Source: Cristatella mucedo
Lineage: Eukaryota > Bryozoa > Phylactolaemata > Cristatellidae
NCBI GenBank assembly: GCA_009760855.2
Contig: WPIO01000082.1
Location: 1,257,501-1,321,500, forward strand
Reading direction: 5' to 3'
Length of the DNA stretch: 64,000 nt
Shown: piece by piece, positions 1-64,000 of the stretch
Layout of the letters: the number at the start of each line of letters is the position of its first letter
Position numbering within the stretch: the first letter of the stretch is position 1
Made by a program: the position numbers and the translations under genes
The notes under the pieces: generated by a model
Seen by the model: the letters and a program-made list of their open reading frames with translations, nothing else
What the model was told of the DNA's origin: nothing
The model's database searches: none

Positions 1-130
1 CTAAAGTTGGCTAACAGGATTTTGAAGTCAACATGCTTCTTGATCGGTATTCAGTACAGTGTGGTGAGTAGTGCTGTAACGCGGCAGCTAGATACGCCTA
101 GCTGCTCTGTTTTGACTTGTCTGATCGGTA
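1..130 (-). mobile_element. LINE-A fragment
   Basis: Bases 36-115 are a diverged copy of 3150-3235 (shared 'cagtacagtg' and 'gcctagctgct' words), the endonuclease side of LINE-A on the minus strand. It abuts an oppositely oriented LINE-A piece. Confidence 0.5.
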
Positions 131-136
131 AAATCC

Positions 137-700
137 GTGTCGTGTGGGGTTCTGGTCTCATACACCATAGTAGACACCAGTGGATCCCATCAAGGGCGTG
201 TCCGTGGTCCTTTGCTGTTTTCCATTTATACTCAACGTCTTGGAAATGTGATTCGGGCACATGAAATGGGATATCACTGTGACGCTGACGATAATTGGCT
301 GAATTCGTCATTTAAACCGTCGGAATCTCCTTCAGCGACTGATAAACTAAATTCTCGCCTTGCCGACATTCGATCCCGGATGTCGGCCAATATCCTTAAA
401 GTAAATGACAATAAAACGGACCCACTACTTACAGAATAGCCCTAGCGTGTGGCGAGTCTATAAGGCTTTTCGCTTCTAATAGTTGAAACTGTTTTAGGCT
501 ATCAATTTGTGTTCAGAATTAAGGCGTCATTTTCGACAGCTGCCTAAACTTTGAAAGCTTCATTAAGAAGACTGATTATGATAAAGCTAACCACCATGTT
601 AGATCTGTATAAGTTTAGAAACCGTCTCCGTGGTCCCTTGCAAATAATTTAACTAGCTTTTTAGATCTGTCTCTGCTTGATAACTGTGTGTATGTAAGTA
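137..700 (+). mobile_element. LINE-A reverse transcriptase fragment, plus strand
   Basis: The frame from 137 to 439 holds [10 protein letters not shown] and A-D-D then L-A-D-I-R-S-R-M-S, matching the RT catalytic region of the copy at 752-1906. Homology continues with frameshifts to about 700 ('tttcgacagctgcctaaac'). It is a dead fragment, opposite in orientation to the next copy. Confidence 0.75.
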
Positions 701-3245
701 TGCATGTATCTCCGTCAGTAGCTCCACAAAGTCATAAAGACCATGTGGGTGTTACGCAGGAGAGTTTTGTATAGCGCACTCACAGACTAAGCGGCTTTCG
801 GTACGCATTCGGTAGCCAACAGGCTTCGTCTCACGCAACAAAGAGAAAGTGGGAAGCACATCAGAGTCAGGAGAGCAGTTGAGGTAGTGAGTAGCATAGA
901 AGTAGCAGTTCAGGACCGCTGAAAAAGATGTGCCATAGTCGGCAGTTGGAGAGTATATGTCGTAGCATAAGAATCGTGGAAGCGAGTTCCACAGTCTAGG
1001 ACCTGCACAGCTAAAGCTTCTGTCGCCAACTGTCTTTAAGCGGAGGAATGGGACAGCTAATTTATTGTCCACACAGGACCTGGGGGCGCGAACAGGCTGA
1101 AACTGATGCAGCAGTTCAGCTAGGTACGAAGGAGCCAAGCCGTGGCGGGCCCTGTGGGTCAGCGTAAGAACTTTGCTCTGTATTCTTTGCTCAACCGGCA
1201 GCCATCCCAGCTCTTCCAGCATAGGTGACACGTGCTCAAACCGCTGGGACTTGAAGACCAGCCTTGCAGCCATATTCATAGTCCGCTGTAGTGGCATAAT
1301 AGCTTTCTTTGGTAGCCCAGCCAAAAGGGAATTACAGTAATCAAGCCGAGACAGAACTAAAGAGCTAGTTAAATTTTTTACAAGCCACTGTGGGAGACAG
1401 CTTCTAATCTTGGATAGGGATCGGATGTGATGGCTAGCTGTAGATGCAGTCTTCTGAATGAAGCTTTTGAAATTGAGGCAGCTGTCGAACACGACACCTA
1501 GATTACGAGCACTTGGTGAAGGTCGCACAATAGCATCACCTATTAGAACAGCAAAGCCTTTTAGTCCAGCCACACGCTTAAGGTGTCCTATGAGAAGCAG
1601 TTCGGTTTTATCGTCATTTAATTTCAGGAAGTTTTCCGACATCCAGGATCGAATATCGGCAAGGCAAGCTTTCAGTTTCTCAGTTGCTGCAGCAGATTCC
1701 GACGGTTTTAATGACAAATACAACTGAGTATCGTCAGCATAGAAGTGATATCCTATTCCATGGGCCTTAATCACTTTTCCCAGAGGTTGCGTATAAATAG
1801 AGAACAGCAAGGGACCAAGTACAGACCCTTGTGGGACTCCACAGGTGACCCTTCTCATGTCTGAGACCTGACCCTCACACGACACGGATTGAACACGATC
1901 AGACAAGCATGATATAAACTACACCAGTGCTTCGTCTGCCAGACCGATCGTTGTTCTCAATCGTTCAAGCAGAACTTCGTGATCAATGGTGTCGAAGGCA
2001 GCAGACAGATCTAGCAGAGCTAAGGCAGTGACATTCCCGTCGTCGTTGCCACGTAGAATGTCATTGTTAACACGGAGGAGAGCAGTTTCAGTAGAATGCT
2101 GCCTCTTGATAATTGAAATGTTTCTGACATTCCATTATTTTCAATATGTTCAACAAGCTGCTTATCAACAATTTTTTCAAGAATCTTTGATAAGAACGGA
2201 AGAAGGGAAACTGGACGATAGTTTGCTAGCACCTCTGTGTCTAATCCAGGCTTTTTAAGAATAGGTCTAACGATTGCCGATTTGAAGGACTTGGGGACGA
2301 CCCCTTTTCCCAAAGAAGCATTAAAAATCTTGGTTATGGCAGGTCTAAGATGGTCTGCAAGTGAAAACCACAGAGATGAAGGTATAGGGTCTTCAGGAGA
2401 CGAGCTCTTTTTGCTAGACCTTATTAAGGCAGCCACATCACAGGCAGAAACATCAGAGAACCTGTTAAAAAAGGTCACAGGTTGAGGAACGGCGATTGCT
2501 TTGGTCGGAGGGGGCCTAATGGAGGCACGAATGTGCACAATTTTTTCAGTAAAGAAGGCTGAAAACTTTTCGGCTGAGCCTTTCATATCTGGGGAGTCAG
2601 ACCTCACAGCATTGGCCAGTAAATGGTTTACTGTCTTATAAATCTGTTTAGTGTCCGACTGGCAGGAATTCAGTCTTCTAATGAAAAAAGAAGCCCTGGC
2701 TTTTTTAAGCTTTCGGGTGTAAACTCGAAGGAAGTCTTTAAAATTGACTAGGTCTGCCTCAGACTCCGATTTCTTGAAACGACGTTTCAGCCTGCGCTTA
2801 ACACGGCGCATCTTAAGGAGTTTTTTGTAAATTGAAAGCAATCTCGACAACTTTGAACATGGATAGAGCGAACGGGAGCATGCTTGTCAAGAGCACTCCT
2901 GATTGTCATGTTCATCGCATCAGTGAGGGTATCGAGGCTGCCGGTCGAGTCTGAATGCAGATCAAGAAGGCCTGAATCACAAACAGATTTCAAAAACTTG
3001 TCCATGTCAATGCTTTGTAAGTTACGTCGTTTGGCAAATTCGACATTGACCTGCACGTACGAGGGAGCAGGAACAGTTAACGAGACCGAACAATGATCTG
3101 AGAGGGTCAGTGGGCACGCCACAATTTTAATTCTAGCCTTTTGGCTGCTTGATAGGTAGTCAGTACAGTGCGGTGAGTAGTGGTGTAACGTGGCAGTTTT
3201 GACATTTACATTAGATAAGCCTAGCTGCTCCAATTTGCACAGACT
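700..3245 (-). mobile_element. LINE-A, CR1/L2-like non-LTR retrotransposon, longest copy
   Basis: This is a 5'-truncated, decayed copy covering the end of the endonuclease (about 3233-2787), the RT fingers (2850-2020, with [13 protein letters not shown]) and the catalytic RT plus thumb and C-terminus (1906-752). The catalytic Y-A-D-D-T-Q-L-Y motif is intact near 1735. Frame breaks separate the three blocks, so it cannot make a full polyprotein. The 3' end at about 707 ('tatctccgtc' on the plus strand) recurs in five other copies. The clade call rests on motif style, not on a database search. Confidence 0.85.
752..1906 (-). pseudogene. LINE-A reverse transcriptase ORF remnant
   Basis: The open frame of 384 codons includes [36 protein letters not shown] and [12 protein letters not shown], the usual order of RT motifs in CR1/L2/Rex-type elements. 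The upstream part of the RT is in another frame, so it is a remnant of a retrotransposon polyprotein and not a host gene. Confidence 0.85.
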
Positions 3246-3279
3246 TCTAGCGCGCTATGGCATGTGCAGGAAAACACAA

Positions 3280-3400
3280 AATTAGGGAGCTACAAAAATC
3301 TAGTCGAGATGTCATCAATTCATGGATCAGCTCCACTGTCGTGTCATTATCAAAGCAAGGCCTAAACTTGTCGTGCTTCAAAATGCTATCAGTATGCCTT
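3280..3400 (-). mobile_element. LINE-B fragment
   Basis: The stretch resembles 19725-19805 ('tagtcgagatgtcatcaattcatggatcagc' region against 'agtcgagacggg...atgcatggacc'), the RT thumb region of LINE-B on the minus strand. It is short and diverged. Confidence 0.5.
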
Positions 3401-5000
3401 TGTTCAGCTAAGAGATCTGCTGAATTTTTCCCACCTTACCCCACAGACTGCCTAAAGAAACATGATGCAAATAAAATGAATTGGAAAGATGATCCCGGTG
3501 ATAAACTTGAAAATGCACAGCCAATTGTGTGTATCCGAGCATGGATATGTGGTCGTCATCGTGTCACGTGCACTAATCATGTTCTAATTTGGGATCGTTT
3601 CAGGCGCCGTGCGTGATGTTGCGAAAGTGCCAGGTATTCTCCTGTCTCTAGCCAACTGGAATGCTGATCACCTAAGGGTGAGAAAAGCCATCGACTCAGA
3701 CGAAACATCTTAGCCCAGCACGGTGCTGGGACAAACGGCTGTCGACGGTGATGAGGAAGAAAGTAAAGCTGTAGAGACAGTCGTGAATGAGACTGCTGGA
3801 AATGCTCTGCAGCAGTTTACGATAGATCCTGGCGATGCCGATACACTGCAAGTAAGCACCAACTTTATTGATAGTTGTGTTTGGTTAATGCTTGATTGCG
3901 GCCAATGATGACCTTCAGTGGGGGCCTGTGAAATGTCGGAATGCTAAATCCATCCCATTTCGACAGCACTCAGTTAGTACTTCCTGAATTTTAATTATTA
4001 GGAATACAATAGTCCATAACAAAACACGCTTCGATCACATCAAAAGCGATGCCGAGTAGCAGGTAATTAATACTAAATTATGGCTCAGCCTGAGCGAATA
4101 CATGTACCCAGGCTCGGTTCGGTTGTCCGGGACGGGACGGCTGTAATACGGTAAGGGTCACCGGCTAGGCCGTTGTCTCACTTACGAGTATGGTCGGATG
4201 CGCTGTGACGAGAGGTCACAGGGGCTCTTGGGCAAGGAAAGTTGGCCGAGTAAGTCGTTCTGTTGGAGGCTCCCGGTCTCGCCGAGTCATGCACCGGGAT
4301 GGTTGCAGGCGTGCTCCGGCGATGCTGCGACGCACGCAAGGCAATGAGTGCCCAAGGCCCGAGCGGAGCTGGATAGCACGCCCGTTGCTGTAGCTTGTAT
4401 GTTCCACGTTCCCCGTGTAACGCGTCCGTGGCCCCCTCGAGTTAGCTTCTTTCGGCAGAAGCTCTCGAGTGTGTAGACGTCGACTTCGACTTGCCAAGCA
4501 GCTGCTCAGCTAGCCGGATCTTTTACGGCGTACGCTCGTGCTGTTGGAACGGAGTCGACACAACGGCGGGACTTCGGAAGCCGACTGACCACCTAACGCG
4601 TTTGTTCGTGGTTGCTGCGTCATCTTGCGCCCCTACAGTGTACTTTGTATTGGACCCTCCCTGAAGACTAGTTTAGTTCCCCTGTTTTGTTGACGCGTGC
4701 GATACTATAAAGAGGTCTAACCTGACGGCCGCTCGCCTTACCCTAGCTCAGCGGCATGGCGAGCAGCAGCGTGGCCGGAGCATGGCCGGGCTGAGAGGGA
4801 AATGGCCTCTGACCCCTGGAATTCGGCTACGCACACTGTTTCTGCGACGACTGTGCAATTAACGGCTCGTCGGGAAAGACGTGGAAAGGTAGGGGGACTC
4901 TGGATTGCTGTCGTGCTCCGATACCGCCGGCATACCGGCGCTCGTCAGTAAGACTTCTACTAGAGCTGAGCTTCGCGACACTAGCTCCACTAAAATACGC
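3400..5000. other. Unassigned segment, part unusually GC-rich
   Basis: No gene is recognised. About 4080-4980 is clearly richer in G+C and CpG than the AT-rich surroundings and has a TATA-like 'actataaaga' near 4703. Short open frames on both strands have no recognisable motif. It could be a decayed LTR or other regulatory-like DNA; no terminal repeats or target duplication could be confirmed. Confidence 0.4.
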
Positions 5001-5006
5001 GTAACG

Positions 5007-5500
5007 TATCTCCGTTCGGAACCCCGCAAAGATACAAAGACTATGTGGGTGCTGCACAGGAGATACTTCTATAGCTCCCCTAAAACCTAAGCGGCTTTCC
5101 GTACGCTTTAGGTAGCCGCCATACTTCATCTCAAGCGGCAAAGAGAAAGTGAGAAGCAGAGCTGAGTTGGGGGACGTTAAAGTAGTGAGTATCGTGGAAG
5201 TAGCAGCTCAGGGCGGCTTGAGAGGATGTGCCACAGACAGCAGCGCGAAAGTAGATGTCGTTGCGTAAGAACAAGCTGCAGAGACTTAAGAACCAAAACA
5301 CATTGCAACGAACACAGCTCGCATAGGGCTGCAAGTCTCTGCAGACGTTTCACTACTGTTGTGGTAGTAGCTAACTCGCCGTGCCTCAGCATGATGTGAG
5401 AAGTCGATAGTTGGCCATTGCTAGGGCTCCTGCTAATTTCGTTGGTGCTGCGTCTACGGAGCCGGCAATGGGACAGCCTCTTAAATTTTGCCCTTTCAAT
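5007..5500 (-). mobile_element. LINE-A 3' end fragment
   Basis: It starts at the family 3' end 'tatctccgtt', then 'gcggctttccgtacgc', 'gcaaagagaaagtgagaag' and 'agtagcagctcag' as in the 700-1000 copy. Homology becomes patchy after about 5300 and reappears near 5465 ('gcaatgggacagcc'). Confidence 0.75.
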
Positions 5501-5764
5501 TTCCGCTCACTTTAAGCCAAGGGGGCTGTTGTCTGCAATCTGATTCTTCTGCAGAAGCTAGGTGCGTTTTTGCTGATCAAGAAATGGATGAAGCCCTACT
5601 CTGCGGGCTGCATACCTGAGACCAGACCATCCGGGCTTTCACTCTTTCATTCCGTGCTGTCTGATGAGATGGATGGCGAGTAGCTTTAAGACCTGTTGTT
5701 CTTTTCAGTGGCGGGTCGCTGTTGTCCTTTGCAAATCGTTTGTTTATGACATAGGAATTTTCAC

Positions 5765-6490
5765 ATGGACAAGCCGTCGTTTGAATCAGTTGCCATCGGG
5801 TCCCAATCAAAGATCACAGCTCTTGCAGATGTAATCTACCGACCATCTTCTGGCTGCATTAGCTTGTTGATCAAGTATTTGGAGTTCTTCCAACAGATGA
5901 TTGTGTGTGACCCCTGGCCCCTGTTGATCGGCGAAGGCTTCAATATCGTCATTGAAACCCTAGCAACAGCCGGGTCCGCTCATTTCTTGGCTGTCTAGAG
6001 AACTTTGATTCGGTCCAACAAGTTAATTATGCTGCTTATATCGGCGGTCATATCCTGGATTTCGTTATCACTAAGGATGCCGGCCCCTCTGACCTTGCTG
6101 GGTGCCCATAGACCGGCTCGAATCATTGCTCAGTCTCTCCTTGTTATTCCTTATCCATTGTCTTTACAACTTTGTGTCGCGTTTGTCTAGCGTAGCAACT
6201 TGAACAACTTTGAACCAGAGAAATGTTTTGAATCTGTCTGAGAGGCAGGCCTTCTTGATCTGCAGCCATACTCGGCAGAATGCCTAGAATGACTCTCACT
6301 CGGTTTCATGTTCGCTCATGCAATGAGCGTGAAACTGAGTTATGCCGTCGACGAGCATGCTCCCATAAATTATGTCCATGTATTGAGCCGTGGCAATTTT
6401 TCTTAAGTATGCAAAAAATTCTAACGATGCCGTGCTAAGTGAAGGCTTTAACACCGCCTTAAGCAGTCTGTGTCTGTTCAACTTGTTATA
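5765..6490 (+). mobile_element. LINE-A endonuclease-region fragment
   Basis: The frame at 5765-5998 holds a V-I-Y-R-P-S-S-G block and a decayed G-x-F-N motif of an APE-type endonuclease. Bases about 6200-6380 match the antisense of 2985-2880 ('caggccttcttgatctgca'). Stops and frameshifts interrupt it. Confidence 0.65.
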
Positions 6491-6629
6491 TCATGTTACG
6501 AGACCAGCAGTATATGTAACTGAATGTAACTGAATAAAACCTGTTCACACTGCTGAGACTTTTAGTGTTTTACCTAAACGAACGTTAGCTCTGTTAGTGC
6601 GTTTCACGGAATACTCGCGTACTTAATGA

Positions 6630-8230
6630 TAATAATATTAATACATTTTTACGGCACCCTCAGAGAACTAAATCTCTCTCTGGGCACTTTACAGATGCTG
6701 CATGTAAAGCATTACGTAATGTTTGGTGGTAACATCCACAAGTAGCAGGTATGGCATAAGTAGGTACATTCACACGAAAGACGAATCACGTGCGTTCTAA
6801 GCCTCTTTTTAAATGTCATGTCAGGGATGTTTCCCGATTTCCGTCGCTAGTGAGTTCCAGGCTGTGAGAGCAAAGAAGCTAACGGCACGGTCTCAAATGG
6901 TAATGAGGTTCGTACGAATTATGGTTAAACTATTTGAGTCAGAACAGCGGGTTGTACGATTCTTCGACTGGTGAGGAAGTAGTTCTGATAGGTAGGCTAG
7001 AGTCAGAGAAGGAAGGGACCTAAAAGTGATAGAACCTTGGAGCCGTTGGGTTGCTTGACTGGGACCCAGTACTGGTCGGCGAGAAGGGGTGTGATGTGGC
7101 GATTGCGATGCTCACCACACACAAGCCCAGCTGCAGAGTTTTGCACAAGCTGTAAGCACCTGATCACACAGGCCGGTAGACCAGTTAGCAGTGAGTTGAA
7201 GAAGTCAAGAAGGTACGTCACAAATGCATGGACCAATTTAGATGTGGTACCCCTGTTCTAAACAAACCCAAATTTTAGCAATGCTATGTAGCTAAAAGTA
7301 GGCAAACGTGACTGTGGAGTAGATGTGGCCGTCTAATTTAAGGTCACTTTGAAACAGGACACCTAGATTTCGAGCTGATTCAACAGGACATACGCAGGCT
7401 GACCCGATTTTGAGCGTTAACCCTTCCAGTTTCTGAATCACACTTGGTTTCCCATAACTAGTAAGTTGGTCGTGTCATTAAATTTAAGAACGTCTACTGC
7501 CATCCATGTGTGGACGTTAACAATACATGCGGTAACGGTGTGTAGAGTATTCGACGTGCTCGAGGGCTGGGAGGGGACACAGCAAAGCTACAACTGAGTC
7601 ATCTGCATATAAGGTAAAGCCTAGATTATGCTTGGCAATCACGTAGGCAAGAGAGAGAATATAAAGTGTGAGAAGAAGCGGACCGAACACAAGAGTCCGG
7701 AGTTACCTTGTACTTTAGTGGTTCCTTGGATGATCTATCTCCACTCCCATCAATACTGTGGATTTTCCCACTGAAATAGGTCCTGAACCCTTAGAGAGCA
7801 GTGCCAGTGATGCCCACGCGAGATTCAACACGCTCAAAAAGAACTTTGTGATTAATAGCGTCAAAAGCTACCAAAAACCTGAAGCAGGACAAGCAGAGAC
7901 ACTTTACCAAAGTCTGCATTCGTGAGGTCATTATGCGCCCTAGGGAATGCTGACCATGTGGACTGATTAGGTCTAAACGCAGACTGGAACTTACTTTCTA
8001 GATTCGCTGTATCCATAAAAGATATCAGTTGGTCTGCCAGCAACTTGTTCCGGTGTCTTTGATAGATACGAGAAAAAGGAGACCAGGCGGAAGCTGTTCG
8101 AGTCTTCCAGGTCTAGCTTTGCTTTCTTAATTAGTGGCCTGACTGCAGCCTCGTTGAAAACGGCAAGGACCTGACCTGAAGCTAAGGTCATATTTATTAT
8201 TTTAGTTATGCATAGCAGCAGCATTTGCCG
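6630..8230 (-). mobile_element. LINE-B copy, decayed, with 3' tail
   Basis: The 3' end is at about 6630-6700 with an (ATT)-like tail and the 'ggcaccctcagagaact...tctctctgggcac' stem-loop. Remnant RT blocks lie at 7236-7003 (thumb), 8043-7861 and 8224-7991 (P-L-I-K-K-A-K-L-D), each in a different frame. It is a 5'-truncated dead copy. Confidence 0.8.
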
Positions 8231-8354
8231 TGCTATTTAAAGGACACGATTCCAGAAGTGTTTGCAGCATTTTTCCTCGACACTTAATTTTAACTCGTGC
8301 AGCCTACCTTCACAAACAACCGAGAAAGTGTGTTAAAGCTCGTTATGCTTCTCT

Positions 8355-8530
8355 GGTGAGCCGTGATGGCACACTAGGTAAGGCGGTTGCTTTCATGATC
8401 TTGGTCCCGAGGTCGTGGGTTCGATTCCTGCGGTGGGCGATCCTTTATCGCCACTGCAAGCGGTGGTGATAACCGTAAAGGCTCTTCTGTCGCTATACAA
8501 AAGGAGGCTGTTTAATCAGCTAGGATTTAC
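8355..8530 (+). mobile_element. tRNA-derived SINE, family S1
   Basis: An A-box-like 'tggcacactagg' (8367-8378) and a perfect B box 'ggttcgattcc' (8418-8428) sit 40 bases apart, as in a tRNA gene. An unrelated body follows, ending 'ggctcttctgtcgctataca...gaggctg'. A second copy is at 19914-20090, and degraded copies at about 17225-17425 and 46775-46915. Confidence 0.75.
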
Positions 8531-11500
8531 AGGCGTATATTACACTGAAATTCGGCAGTTTAAGTTAACTTGTGCAACTTGAATTGGATAGTTGAGAACT
8601 AGGTTCTCAAAACCTGCCCCGCCGCCTTATATACGTGGTCCACTTGAGGTACTGTATACATATTGACCATAGACGATGTTTACGCTCTAGTATTTACTCG
8701 TTGTATGCAACGAGCAGCTCTAAATCAGGAGTTCAGCCATTGCCGGTGCACTTAGCAACAATTAGTAACCAAGGGAAGACCAAACGTTTGCCTTAGCTCT
8801 TGGTTAGCTAGCTACAGAGGATGTTTTTTGGTTAGGCCACAAGATTTTGGCAGGATGTATTAAAGCTTGACCACAGATCTCGAAGTATTAGAGCTCATAG
8901 GTTGTAGGTTCCTAGGCTCGCAGGTTCCTGCAAACGTTGTGACCTCATCGAAATACCTCAAGGCTATGGAGTATATTTAAACGCATTCTTCCTCTTAACT
9001 TACGCTGATATTACTGGAACAAAATTTGGTTCGTGGTAACCAAGGTTAATTAAAGTTCTAAAAACAGCCAATGTGGTTCCTAGTTGACAAATCCTAGTGC
9101 TCTATTTTACCACAATAGGTGCTGATCTTTGCTATCAGACGGTGCAAAATTGTTGAGTCGGTAATCACGGAGTGTAAAACACTCGCAATGAAGCTAATTA
9201 CTATTGAAGGCTTGACTATTCGCTTTTTGCCTGCAGCATGGATCAACCCGGCAAATACCATCTATAATATCGATGATATTGATAACTGGTCTACAAGCAA
9301 AGCTCTCTCGTTTCCATAAAATCAGTAGATTTACATGGGTATGCACATCGGTCTTGAAAACCAGCTTGAGGAAATCCAACAAATTTGAGTGATTTGGGCT
9401 GCATCTTATTTATAATCAATTAAAAAATCTCAGTGTTTTGGGAATTTTCCTCAGTTATAAACGAGTCACGGAAAACTTGAAGTATATAGCCAGGCTACTG
9501 GGATAACGTAAGTAGCAGCAAGCTACAACCCTTTAATGGATATAAAAGACCGGCTTACACCAAAAATTATTGCAATTTTAAGGAAGTGACACGGCTAGTT
9601 CGAAGCAGATTCACGATACAAATTGTAATTCTTAATTGCCAGGACATCATAGAAGGAGCTGCCTACACAGCATGCAGTCTTCAGCCTGGAATCTTTTCTT
9701 AATTTAATTTTTTATCGTATACAGTACACCTTACCCCAGTTGTGCCCACAGACAAAAAATGCTGTTGCTGAGTCGCATTACAAAAGATTGGGTCACGGAC
9801 AACACAATAATAAAGACCGGAGCAAACACTCTGGGCTACATGGCCTGCATCAAGGTCATTGACAACAGAATTCTCTCGTAGATGCTTCAGGAGTGAAGCT
9901 CTAGAGAGAGAAGACAAAAACGTGAACGGCAGCTGACTCTCCGAGTTGCCAAATGTCAGAATGCAGCCTGCTGTGATGCCCTGAACTGCCAGTGGAGAGC
10001 TACATTGTTTTGTTGCAGCGTCTTCCTTTAAATTCAGGCCTTCCTCTAGTCCTTCCTGTGGAGGCTGGCTGTGCGAATGCTGCCAATGTGGCTAAATTTA
10101 CTTGGTACACGCTCCAAGGATTTGCTGCTGTTTACAGCAGCCGCTAATGAGACCAAAGATTTCTTTTGAGTTTTCAAATCCGCGTCGAACGGAAGGAAGC
10201 AAAATACCTACAAATGACGAGCAGCACAAACGTTTGCTGGAAATACTAACTGGCCGTGTAGTGCTCGATTCCACGGGAAAATGTATGCAAGAAATACAAT
10301 AGTGATAGGCATTCTGCCATTTGCCAGCAAGCGGTCAATTTCTGAGATCAGGTTTGTTTTTCTTTGCTGCACTTTTCTAAAAGCAAGATTTGCAATACCA
10401 TGGTGACCTTTAGCATTCTATAAGTTCCAGTCGGGTTAGTCATCATTGTTTGCTCAAATTTGTCGTCTCACTTACAGTCAAAACGAGTACACAGTGCAAG
10501 ATTTGGCTGTCAAATTACTGAAGAAAGCAACTTGATGCTGGCTTAATTTGCCAACATAGATGCTACTGCACTTATTGAAGCGTGTAAGTGATTTTTCTAG
10601 AGAATGGCATGGGACTGTTTGAGTAGTCAAGATCTGAAATGAGATATTGCATTCGTCCCTGCAGTCAGTAGAAACGTTGAAGAAATATCGTCTCTAGAAG
10701 CACCGTCTGAGTCCTCGACGGACTACATAATCTGCAAGCAGTCTAATTGCAACCAAGTTCCTCATAAAGCTATCAATGCAGGTTGACTTCCATGGTGCAA
10801 CCTAACGATTGCTGCTTTTTTTTGCAAGTTGCATACCTCTGTAATCAGCAAATGAAGTAAAAGATCGACCTGCAGTAACAAACAAAGACCAAGAGACTAA
10901 GACCATTACATACCTTTTAGTAATTCGTCGCTAATACACTCATAGAAAGCCAGATATAGAGGCCATACGAAAGCACCAGGGCAGAGACAGCAAACATTTT
11001 GATGATCCCTCTACCTCTGCTGTCAAGCTGTATCGGCAACACAATTTTTGTATCCTACCGGGTTTGTACATAAATATTATTTGAATAACATCTGCTTTAT
11101 ACTCCTAACCAGTATTCCCAGCCATTACTGGATATTTGTCAGGCCTCCGTCGTTTGGCTAACGAAAAAGATGAATGGTTGTTTGCTTAGCGTTCCCGTGG
11201 GCATTGTACTTTTCATAGGTTTGAAGATTTGCTCAGAGCAGAAAAACCTATTAGCTAAAATTTATACCTAGTGGGTTTTGAGGGAAATATGCATTTTTAT
11301 TCACTGGGAATTTCCTATTTAATGACATTTCTTGTAGGAATTCGATATCCAAATCATAACCGTAAATCCACAGGCATGAAATTACAGAGAATAATCTGCT
11401 AGCTACCGTCAGAGTTTGACTGGTTACCCGGTCTAGCCATACATGCAATCACTAATAGATAAATTCTTTAAAAAAAACCTGAAAACGCAATGCTTCAGAT

Positions 11501-11535
11501 GAATGTTAGGGCAACAAAAAACCAGCTTTTCTTAC
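8530..11535. other. No recognised gene
   Basis: This AT-rich segment lies downstream of the last recognised slo exon. Short open frames (for example 9699-9917 minus and 10102-10302 plus) show no known motif. The terminal slo exon and 3' UTR should lie here or to the left, but I could not identify a V-F-x-L-M-Q-F-D-like coding segment. Confidence 0.4.
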
Positions 11536-63713
<52,178 letters not shown>

Positions 63714-64000
63714 CTACGCAAGAAACGCACGTGCATCTTAGCAAAATAAAGTGTCACTAGCTCGGCTTCTAAAGCAATGACTCGCATGCAGCTTTTCGCG
63801 TGCTGACCACTGACTGATGCAATAGGCAGTGCTGCACCTGGGGAGTAGCACAGGACGATGGGCAGGCATAAACAGGCCAGAACTGGCAGCAGACAAACTC
63901 CTGTTTGCAACTGAACCGTAGCCCTGCAGGCTACGATAGAGCAGGACAAGGGACGATAACAGTACACTGGTGCTATTGCTTGCACCAGCTGCACAGGGCA

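Noticed and set aside
8361-8440. A functional tRNA gene
   Set aside because: The B box is perfect but the stems do not form a full cloverleaf by eye and a SINE body follows; repeated copies point to a SINE.
10600-10690. Minus-strand G-R-M-Q-Y-L-I-S stretch after a ctgcag acceptor as the terminal slo exon
   Set aside because: It is in frame but does not resemble the conserved V-F-x-L-M-Q-F-D end; probably chance.
63720-64000. 100-codon minus-strand hydrophobic frame as the S0 exon
   Set aside because: Hydrophobic only in part, no conserved S0 or W-A-G-x-x-I-S motif, and it runs through the S1 exon's acceptor.

Overview
The window is intron-rich, repeat-rich animal DNA. It carries most of one recognisable gene: a BK-type (Slo1) large-conductance, Ca2+- and voltage-gated potassium channel alpha subunit on the minus strand. 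I could place 19 coding exons between 63713 and 11536. Every one has GT/AG borders and every junction keeps frame; together they give 2769 nt (923 codons). The protein looks like an invertebrate Slo1 (for example [16 protein letters not shown] and a G-M-E-M-Y-T-E segment), so I read the source as an invertebrate metazoan. Phylum cannot be told from this window.

Layout of the gene, in transcript order (right to left): S1 to S6 and the first half of RCK1 are packed into ten exons at 63.7-59.6 kb. After an 11 kb intron come three isolated exons (48.4, 42.5 and 28.6 kb) that finish RCK1 and carry the linker, separated by 5.8, 13.8 and 10 kb. RCK2 with an intact calcium bowl lies in six exons at 18.6-11.5 kb. 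The first exon(s) (S0, N-terminus) lie beyond the right edge. The conserved cysteine-rich linker segment and the last C-terminal segment were not found.

Almost everything else is mobile DNA. There are two main CR1/L2-like non-LTR retrotransposon families. LINE-A ends in a conserved 3' segment containing 'tatctccgtc' on the plus strand; its six copies that keep this end all lie on the minus strand. LINE-B ends in a GCGCC...GGGCGC stem-loop followed by (ATT)n, with copies on both strands. A third LINE fragment with an endonuclease motif lies at 34-35.3 kb. Two tRNA-derived SINE families are present, and one of them carries a 3' tail like that of LINE-B. A 184-bp hAT element resembling the SPIN/Charlie group, with an 8-bp target duplication, sits in a slo intron. 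Long (CT)n/(GA)n, (AT)n and (CA)n microsatellites and a diverged ~170-bp tandem repeat fill other introns.

No other protein-coding gene, tRNA, rRNA, CRISPR or bacterial-type feature was recognised. The left 11.5 kb (downstream of the last recognised slo exon) is mainly LINE debris.
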